Assembly: GCA_965539935.1 (NCBI GenBank)
Contig: CBETVX010000052.1
Span: 1 to 21,075 of the forward strand
Length of the DNA: 21,075 bases
Source of the DNA: CBETVX01 sp965539935
GTDB lineage: Bacteria; Bacillota; Clostridia; Peptostreptococcales; Caminicellaceae
Reading direction: 5' to 3'
Made by a program: the position numbers and the translations under genes
Part shown: piece after piece, positions 16,176 to 21,075 of the stretch
Numbering within the stretch: the first letter of the stretch is position 1
How the letters are laid out: every line of letters begins with the position of its first letter
Notes under the pieces: generated by a model
Database searches by the model: none
What the model was told of the DNA's origin: nothing
The model's input: only the letters and a program-made list of their open reading frames with translations

Positions 16176-16928
16176 ATGACAAATATTAAATCCAAAGTTC
16201 ATACGAGAATAAGATTTAATAGATTTAAAGTTTATTCTATTGTATTATTATTTATATTATTACTTGTTTTTATAATAGTATTTAAAACCAATATATTTAA
16301 TATAAATAATATAATAATTACTAATAATCAAAAAATAGATGATACTACTATAAAATCTTATTCTGGAATAGATATAGGAGATAATATTTTTAAAATAAAT
16401 TTAAAAGATGCCCAGGAGAAGATAGAAAATAATTCATATATAAAAGAAGCTAAAATTAAAAGAATTTTACCAAATAAGGTTCATATTGATATTAAAGAAA
16501 GAAAAACGATAGCAGCAGTAAACTACATGGGAATATATTTTCTAATAGATGATGAATCGTATCTATTAGAAATTAGTGAAACTTTACCGGATACATATAT
16601 TATTAATGGATTCGAATTTGAGAAATTTACAAAGGGTGAAAAGGTAGAAGTCAAAAATCTTGAGGATTTTAACAATGTGTTAAAATTATGCTCAGGAATC
16701 AAAAATCAATCTATTAAAATTAAACCTATAATAACTTATAATGATGGAGAAATATTATTATTGACTTTAGATGATTTAAAGATAAAATTAGGTAGTGTGG
16801 ATAATTTAGAAGATACATTAAAAAAGTTAGCCACTATTTTAATGGATTTGGAAAGCAAAGGTATTAGATCTGGGGAAATAGATATGAGTAGCAAAGGACA
16901 TATAATATATAGACCTTTTGGGAAGTAG
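16176..16928 (+). CDS. ftsQ: cell division protein FtsQ/DivIB
   Basis: A 250-residue bitopic protein with a basic cytoplasmic tail (1-18), one membrane segment (VYSIVLLFILLLVFIIVF, about 19-36) and an extracytoplasmic POTRA domain (about 40-108: NINNIIITNNQKIDDTTIKS, then GDNIFKINL and ILPNKVHIDIKERKTIA). The rest is the FtsQ/DivIB beta domain with FEKFTKGEKVEVKNLEDF. It partners FtsL and DivIC in regulating septal synthesis. ATG 16176 has AGAGGTGG (16164-16171) only 4 bases upstream, a short but usable spacing. The gene order murA-ftsQ-DUF881-DUF881-sbp supports the assignment. Confidence 0.88.
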   Translation: MTNIKSKVHTRIRFNRFKVYSIVLLFILLLVFIIVFKTNIFNINNIIITNNQKIDDTTIKSYSGIDIGDNIFKINLKDAQEKIENNSYIKEAKIKRILPNKVHIDIKERKTIAAVNYMGIYFLIDDESYLLEISETLPDTYIINGFEFEKFTKGEKVEVKNLEDFNNVLKLCSGIKNQSIKIKPIITYNDGEILLLTLDDLKIKLGSVDNLEDTLKKLATILMDLESKGIRSGEIDMSSKGHIIYRPFGK

Positions 16929-16938
16929 GGGGTATTTT

Positions 16939-17664
16939 ATGAAACAGATAAAGGATAAATTTTTCATAGGAATAATGAGTATTATTTTAGGAATTGTTAT
17001 TTCTGTACAATTTAGAATAGTTCAAACTAATTTTTTAGAAGGTGTTATTCCCAGTCAAAGGGCAATAGAGCTTGAAAGTGAATTAAAAAAAATTAGCGAA
17101 GAAAAGAAAAATTTGATGGAAGAACTTAATAATTATGAAAAAAAGATAAAGGAAATTCAAGAGTCTGCCTCTCAAGAGAATGAGTTAATAAAAAATCTAA
17201 ATAAAGAGTTAGAAAAATATAAAATAATATCTGGGTTTAAAACTGTAACAGGACCAGGTGTACAAATTGTAATCGATGATCCACCAAGTGAACTTGGATT
17301 TGAAAATGATGGAAGCATTATTATGTATAGATATGATTTATTACTAAGTGTAATTAATGTTCTGAACTCTGCTGGTGCTGAAGCTATCTCAATAAATGAT
17401 CAAAGGATAATTTCTAATACGGCTATAAGATATGCTAGCAACAGTGTTAAAATTAATAATATGTCAACTGCCCCACCTTTTGTAATAAAAGCTATAGGAA
17501 ATCCAGAAACTTTAGAATCAGCACTGAATTTTAGATTTGGTATAGTATGGGAAATGCGTGAAAATTATAATTTGCATGTTAATATAAAAAAGATGGATGA
17601 GTTAGTAATAGAAAGATATAATGAAGTTATAAAGTTTACACATGCACAGTCAAAAGATGAATAG
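16939..17664 (+). CDS. DUF881 family protein (YlxW/YlxX-like), first copy
   Basis: A 241-residue protein with an N-terminal membrane segment (about 8-24), a long charged coiled coil (about 40-88, rich in Glu and Lys) and a C-terminal DUF881 domain (about 90-230), recognised by TGPGVQIVIDD, LLLSVINVLNSAGAEAISIN and FVIKAIGNPETLESAL. The coiled coil next to a membrane anchor suggests a surface-facing dimer. No enzymatic role is established. In B. subtilis the ylxW-ylxX pair sits at the same place between divIB and sbp. An upstream TTG (16918) lies within ftsQ, but ATG 16939 with TAGGGGG (16926-16932) is the better start. Confidence 0.82.
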   Translation: MKQIKDKFFIGIMSIILGIVISVQFRIVQTNFLEGVIPSQRAIELESELKKISEEKKNLMEELNNYEKKIKEIQESASQENELIKNLNKELEKYKIISGFKTVTGPGVQIVIDDPPSELGFENDGSIIMYRYDLLLSVINVLNSAGAEAISINDQRIISNTAIRYASNSVKINNMSTAPPFVIKAIGNPETLESALNFRFGIVWEMRENYNLHVNIKKMDELVIERYNEVIKFTHAQSKDE

Positions 17665-17679
17665 TTATGGAGTGTTATT

Positions 17680-18399
17680 ATGATAACTAGACTATCGAAA
17701 ATTAGTATTTTTATATTAACTATTATCCTTGGAATTAGCATAGCAATTCAAATAAAATATATGGATTTTAAATTTGAATATATTCCATTAAAAACTATAT
17801 ATGATTATAAAAAAAGCATAGAGAGGGAAAAGACTGAAGTAATGAATCTTCAGAAATTAATTAAAGAATATGATAATAAAATTCAAGAATATAATTTAGC
17901 TAGCAATAAGGATGAAGATATTACAAAAATATTACAGGATGAAATAAAAGAGTATAAAACTATATCGGGATATACTGATCTAAATGGTGCTGGAATAATA
18001 CTAATCATGAGTGATGGAACTAGAGAGTTATATGAAGGTGAAGATGCAAATAATATAATTGTTCATGATATAGATGTATTAAATATTATAAATGATCTAA
18101 AGGTAGCTGGTGCTGAGGCTATCTCTATTAATGGAGAAAGAGTTATTAATGGAACAGAAATCTATTGTGATGGCCCTACGATAACAATCAATAATAAAAC
18201 CTATGGACAGCCATTTATTATAAAAGCTATTGGTGAGCCTAAACAATTAGAATCTGCAATCAAAGCTCCTGGAACTTATGGTAATCTTTTAAAAGGCATT
18301 GGCTTATTTATTGAAGCTTATACTAGTGTTAATATTGAAATACCAGCTTTCACAGAAGATGTATTTTATGAGTATTTAAAAGTAAAAGAAGGTGATTAA
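17680..18399 (+). CDS. DUF881 family protein (YlxW/YlxX-like), second copy
   Basis: A 239-residue paralogue of the preceding gene with the same plan: membrane anchor (about 7-25), coiled coil (about 43-88) and DUF881 domain (about 90-235). Shared landmarks are the YKTISGYTDLNGAGIILIM turn, DVLNIINDLKVAGAEAISIN and FIIKAIGEPKQLESAI. Outside these blocks the two copies have diverged strongly, so this is an old duplication and not a recent repeat. ATG 17680 follows GGAG (17669-17672), 15 bases after the first copy ends, and its own stop is one base before the sbp start. Function unknown; the location implies a division or wall role. Confidence 0.82.
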   Translation: MITRLSKISIFILTIILGISIAIQIKYMDFKFEYIPLKTIYDYKKSIEREKTEVMNLQKLIKEYDNKIQEYNLASNKDEDITKILQDEIKEYKTISGYTDLNGAGIILIMSDGTRELYEGEDANNIIVHDIDVLNIINDLKVAGAEAISINGERVINGTEIYCDGPTITINNKTYGQPFIIKAIGEPKQLESAIKAPGTYGNLLKGIGLFIEAYTSVNIEIPAFTEDVFYEYLKVKEGD

Positions 18400-18400
18400 T

Positions 18401-18748
18401 GTGTTTTTAATTGGTATTATTGGAATAATAATTGGACTTGTTATTGGATTTTATGTACCTATTAGTAGTTTTCCAACATCCTATACATTATATATGTCAG
18501 TAGCTATATTAGCTGCTATTGATTCAGTTTTTGGTGCAATAAAAGGTAGTTTAGAAAATAATTTCAATTCAACAATTTTTGTAACTGGTTTTATTGGAAA
18601 TGCAGTGCTGGCAGGTCTTTTAGCTTATATAGGTGACAGAACAGGAGTTCCACTCTATTATGCAGCGATATTCACCTTTGGTTCAAGATTATTTCAAAAT
18701 TTTGCTATTATAAGAAGACAAATAATTGAAAAATTTAATAGTAAATAA
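18401..18748 (+). CDS. sbp: small basic membrane protein Sbp (DUF1290)
   Basis: A 115-residue integral membrane protein with three hydrophobic stretches (about 1-18, 30-48 and 58-79) and the conserved family blocks SVAILAAIDSVFGAIKG (33-49), FVTGFIGNAVLAGLLAYIGD (58-77) and FTFGSRLFQNFAIIRR at the basic C-terminus. This is the Sbp/DUF1290 family found upstream of ftsA or ftsZ in Gram-positives; its biochemical role is not known. A GTG at 18392 is in frame but overlaps the AAGGTG ribosome site and the upstream stop. GTG 18401 gives MFLIGIIG, matching the short N-terminus of the Bacillus protein. Confidence 0.9.
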   Translation: MFLIGIIGIIIGLVIGFYVPISSFPTSYTLYMSVAILAAIDSVFGAIKGSLENNFNSTIFVTGFIGNAVLAGLLAYIGDRTGVPLYYAAIFTFGSRLFQNFAIIRRQIIEKFNSK

Positions 18749-18782
18749 TTTTTTTAAAAAAGAAGGATATTATAATAATTTG

Positions 18783-18811
18783 TTGAAGTATTAATAATAT
18801 GTATGTATAAT
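18783..18811 (+). promoter_or_regulatory. sigma-A promoter upstream of ftsZ
   Basis: TTGAAG (18783-18788, 4 of 6) and a perfect TATAAT (18806-18811) are 17 bp apart. A second TATAAT at 18848-18853 has only a poor -35 (TAAGCA). The whole 172-bp gap is otherwise plain AT-rich DNA, leaving a leader of about 100 bases before ftsZ. Confidence 0.6.
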
Positions 18812-18920
18812 ATTAAAATTGTTTTAAGCAAAAGTAAAATTATTTCTTATAATAAAAATAAAAAATATATAACTTAGAATAATACATAGCATTTTTCATT
18901 GTCATTAAGGGGGTTATGAT

Positions 18921-19994
18921 GTGTTAGAATTTGATATTGATGTAGAACAATTTGCCCAAATTAAAGTAATCGGTGTTGGTGGTGGAGGAAATAATGCTGT
19001 CAACAGAATGATAGATTCTAATCTTAGAGGAGTTCAATTTATAGCTATAAATACTGATAAGCAGGCTCTATACACTTCTAAAGCTGAGTATAAAATACAA
19101 ATTGGGGAAAAATTGACTAGAGGATTAGGAGCAGGAGCCAATCCTGAAATAGGATCTAAGGCAGCTGAAGAAAGTAGAGATGATATTTATCAAGCTTTAC
19201 AAGGTGCTGATATGGTATTTATTACAGCTGGAATGGGAGGCGGAACTGGAACAGGGGCAGCTCCTATAGTAGCAGAAATAGCTAAAGATATGGGGATTTT
19301 AACTGTTGGTGTAGTAACTAAACCTTTTTGTTTTGAAGGTAAAAGAAGGATGCTACATGCTGAAAAAGGAATAGAAAACTTAAGAGCTAAAGTAGATACA
19401 TTGGTTACTATTCCTAATGACAGACTTTTACAAGTGGTAGAGAAGAAGACATCGATGCTGGATGCTTTCAAAATAGCTGATGATGTTTTAAGGCAAGGTG
19501 TACAAGGTATTTCTGATTTAATAGCTATACCAGGACTAGTAAACTTAGACTTTGCAGACGTTAAAACTATTATGTTTGAACAAGGATTAGCTCATATGGG
19601 AATTGGAAAAGCTAATGGTGAAAACAGAGCTACAGAAGCTGCTAAACAAGCTATTCAAAGTCCACTGTTAGAAACTTCTATTAATGGAGCCAAAGGAGTT
19701 CTTCTAAATATAACTGGCGGAGCAAATCTTGGACTTCTAGAAGTGAACGAAGCAGCTGAAATTGTATCACAGGCGGCTGATCCTGATGCTAATATAATTT
19801 TTGGAGCGGTAATAAATGAAGATTTAAAAGATGAGATTATTATTACTGTTATAGCTACAGGCTTTGAACATAATTTAAATAATCCTAATGTTATAGAAAA
19901 AGATAATAATAATAATGAAGATGAAGAAGTAGATAAAACTAGCAATGAAAGTGAAATTTTAGATATACCTACTTTTTTACGAAAAAGGAGATAA
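18921..19994 (+). CDS. ftsZ: cell division GTPase FtsZ
   Basis: Tubulin-like GTPase that forms the cytokinetic Z ring. At 357 residues it has the N-terminal nucleotide loop GVGGGGNNAVNRM (18-30), the tubulin signature GGGTGTGAAP (106-115), the T7 catalytic loop NLDFAD (208-213) with D210 and D213, and a short, acidic, Asn-rich linker (about 321-345). The conserved C-terminal peptide DIPTFLRKRR, which binds membrane tethers, is intact. No ftsA precedes it, so SepF or an FtsA encoded elsewhere must anchor the ring. GTG 18921 is 7 bases after AAGGGGG (18907-18913). It has its own promoter and is followed by a strong terminator. Confidence 0.98.
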   Translation: MLEFDIDVEQFAQIKVIGVGGGGNNAVNRMIDSNLRGVQFIAINTDKQALYTSKAEYKIQIGEKLTRGLGAGANPEIGSKAAEESRDDIYQALQGADMVFITAGMGGGTGTGAAPIVAEIAKDMGILTVGVVTKPFCFEGKRRMLHAEKGIENLRAKVDTLVTIPNDRLLQVVEKKTSMLDAFKIADDVLRQGVQGISDLIAIPGLVNLDFADVKTIMFEQGLAHMGIGKANGENRATEAAKQAIQSPLLETSINGAKGVLLNITGGANLGLLEVNEAAEIVSQAADPDANIIFGAVINEDLKDEIIITVIATGFEHNLNNPNVIEKDNNNNEDEEVDKTSNESEILDIPTFLRKRR

Positions 19995-20004
19995 GTGACA
20001 CATA

Positions 20005-20043
20005 AAAACCTATCTGATATCAGATAGGTTTTATTTTTTTTTT
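20005..20043 (+). terminator. intrinsic terminator after ftsZ
   Basis: A perfect 28-bp palindrome (20005-20032) folds into a 12-bp stem, AAAACCTATCTG with CAGATAGGTTTT around ATAT, and is followed by TTATTTTTTTTTT. It is the clear end of the dcw transcript and isolates spoIIGA. Confidence 0.93.
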
Positions 20044-20052
20044 GTATTATTT

Positions 20053-20099
20053 TGACGAGGTTTTATATCTTTTTTGTACATAAAAAAATCTATTCGACT
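20053..20099 (+). promoter_or_regulatory. candidate Spo0A boxes upstream of spoIIGA
   Basis: TGACGAG (20053-20059) and, on the other strand, AGTCGAA (read from TTCGACT, 20093-20099) each match the 0A box TGNCGAA at 6 of 7. The second lies about 85 bp before the expected start, near where Spo0A binds the spoIIG promoter in B. subtilis. Confidence 0.4.
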
Positions 20100-20138
20100 T
20101 CTAAAAATGACAATTTTTTAGTTGTAAAACCTATATAA

Positions 20139-20175
20139 TTGACATATAACATTACGGATATGAATATGTTATAAT
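20139..20175 (+). promoter_or_regulatory. spoIIGA promoter with long spacer
   Basis: A perfect TTGACA (20139-20144) and a perfect extended -10 TGTTATAAT (20167-20175) are 25 bp apart instead of 17. The B. subtilis spoIIG promoter is likewise over-spaced (22 bp) and needs Spo0A~P. Expected start near 20182. Confidence 0.6.
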
Positions 20176-20212
20176 ATGAAAATTTGTCTTTATAACATAT
20201 AGAGGTGAAAAA

Positions 20213-21075
20213 ATGGTTGAGGTATATGCAGAGTATTTATTCTTAGAAAATTTTATAATGAATTTTATAATATTGCATATTACCAGTATCCTAGGAAAAT
20301 ATCAAGGAAATAGAATTAAAATTGTAATTGGAGCTATAGTTGCAGCACTATATTCTTTTATTATTTTTTTTCCTAATTTACATTTTTTACTGACTTTTTC
20401 TATGAAGCTAGTGATATCAATGTTAATAATTGTTATATCATTTATGCCCTATAAATTTAAAGACTTTATAAAATATCTAAGTTATTTTTACCTAATTTCA
20501 TTTATCTTTGGTGGAACTACCTTTGCGCTATTTTATTTTACTAATTTCAAATCCATAGTGAGTAACGGGATATTTTACACTAATGATATTACTTTTAAAC
20601 TTCTATTATATTCTGCAGCTGTAGGATATATTTTGATAGTATTAAGTTATACATTATTAAAGAATAGAGTATCAAAGGAAAGACTTTATAATGAAGTAAT
20701 AATTGAATTTGATAGTAAAAAAATGGAGTTTAACGCTTTAATTGATACAGGCAATTCACTTTCAGATCCAATAAGTAATTTTCCTGTAATAATTGTAGAG
20801 TATAGTGCAATAAAGGAAATATTGCCAGAAAACATAAAAAAAATATTTCAAAATAAAAATTGTGAAAGTTTAGAAAAAGTAAGTGAAATATTAGAAAAAT
20901 CTAATTGGATTAATAGGTTTAGGATTATTCCATTTTCTTCTTTAGGAAAGGAAAATGGAATACTTATAGGTTTTAAGCCAGATATAGTTGAGTTAAACCA
21001 TGAAGGAAATAAATTGAAAATTAGTAATATAATTGTTGCTATTTCAAATAGCAAACTTTCAAAAAATGGGGATTA
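20213..21075 (+). CDS. spoIIGA: pro-sigma-E processing protease SpoIIGA (3' end outside window)
   Basis: The frame stays open from ATG 20213 to the right edge, giving 287 codons of a protein usually near 300. The N-terminal half is membrane-embedded, with about five hydrophobic segments in residues 8-150 starting at MVEVYAEYLFLENFIMNFII. The C-terminal half carries the aspartic-protease motif LIDTGNSLSDP with the catalytic D178, followed by FSSLGKENGILIGFKPD. SpoIIGA cleaves pro-sigma-E in the mother cell after asymmetric division, in response to SpoIIR from the forespore. AGAGGTG (20201-20207) precedes the start. sigE is expected next, beyond the window. Its position directly after ftsZ is common in spore-forming Firmicutes. 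Confidence 0.93.
   Translation, partial: MVEVYAEYLFLENFIMNFIILHITSILGKYQGNRIKIVIGAIVAALYSFIIFFPNLHFLLTFSMKLVISMLIIVISFMPYKFKDFIKYLSYFYLISFIFGGTTFALFYFTNFKSIVSNGIFYTNDITFKLLLYSAAVGYILIVLSYTLLKNRVSKERLYNEVIIEFDSKKMEFNALIDTGNSLSDPISNFPVIIVEYSAIKEILPENIKKIFQNKNCESLEKVSEILEKSNWINRFRIIPFSSLGKENGILIGFKPDIVELNHEGNKLKISNIIVAISNSKLSKNGD

Noticed and set aside
19190..19945. Two reverse-strand frames of 93 and 96 codons inside ftsZ
   Set aside because: Low-complexity translations antisense to a highly conserved gene; shadows of ftsZ codon usage.
20848..21054. Reverse-strand 68-codon frame at the right edge
   Set aside because: Antisense to spoIIGA, which is clearly coding through this stretch.
1..21075. 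Mobile elements, CRISPR arrays, tRNA or rRNA genes, prophage or defence genes
   Set aside because: No transposase or integrase frames, no regularly spaced repeats, no RNA gene landmarks; the window is a continuous conserved housekeeping cluster.

Overview
The window is a 21 kb, AT-rich stretch of chromosome with every gene on the + strand. It is a division and cell-wall (dcw) cluster from an endospore-forming, low-GC Firmicute, most likely of the class Clostridia (a Tissierella-like lineage fits; this is inference). Four things point there: the DNPR motif of a meso-diaminopimelate MurE; a SpoVD-type penicillin-binding protein with a C-terminal PASTA domain; two YlxW/YlxX-type DUF881 genes plus sbp before ftsZ; and spoIIGA straight after ftsZ.

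Layout. (1) Positions 1-1994 hold two paired M16-family proteins: the 3' part of an inactive YfmF-like gene and a complete YfmH-like gene with HxxEH. (2) Positions 1995-2818 hold lgt behind a near-consensus sigma-A promoter and a leader hairpin. (3) Positions 2824-3135 form a small self-contained transcription unit for a 50-residue Spo0E-like protein, with two candidate promoters, a dyad and a strong intrinsic terminator. (4) Positions 3217-7199 hold a MraZ-box array, then mraZ, rsmH, an ftsL-like gene and spoVD. (5) Positions 7226-14747 hold an extended -10 promoter and long leader hairpin, then murE, murF, mraY, murD, spoVE/ftsW and murG, tightly packed. (6) Positions 14748-18748 hold a structured leader, murA, ftsQ/divIB, two DUF881 genes and sbp. 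(7) Positions 18783-20043 hold ftsZ with its own promoter and a strong terminator. (8) Positions 20053-21075 hold a sporulation-type promoter and the first 287 codons of spoIIGA, cut by the right edge.

Together the genes build the cytoplasmic lipid II precursor (MurA, MurE, MurF, MurD, MraY, MurG), polymerise and cross-link it at the septum (SpoVE/FtsW with SpoVD), and supply the divisome scaffold (FtsL, FtsQ, FtsZ). They then pass to the protease that activates the mother-cell sigma factor. murB, murC and ftsA are absent from the window; murA sits where Bacillus subtilis has murB, and ftsZ follows sbp directly.

No mobile element, CRISPR array, tRNA or rRNA was seen. Gene content is conventional. 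The less expected material is in the gaps: the Spo0E-like unit, the 10-bp-phased MraZ boxes, a murA leader that can pair with its own Shine-Dalgarno, and a spoIIGA promoter with a 25-bp spacer.
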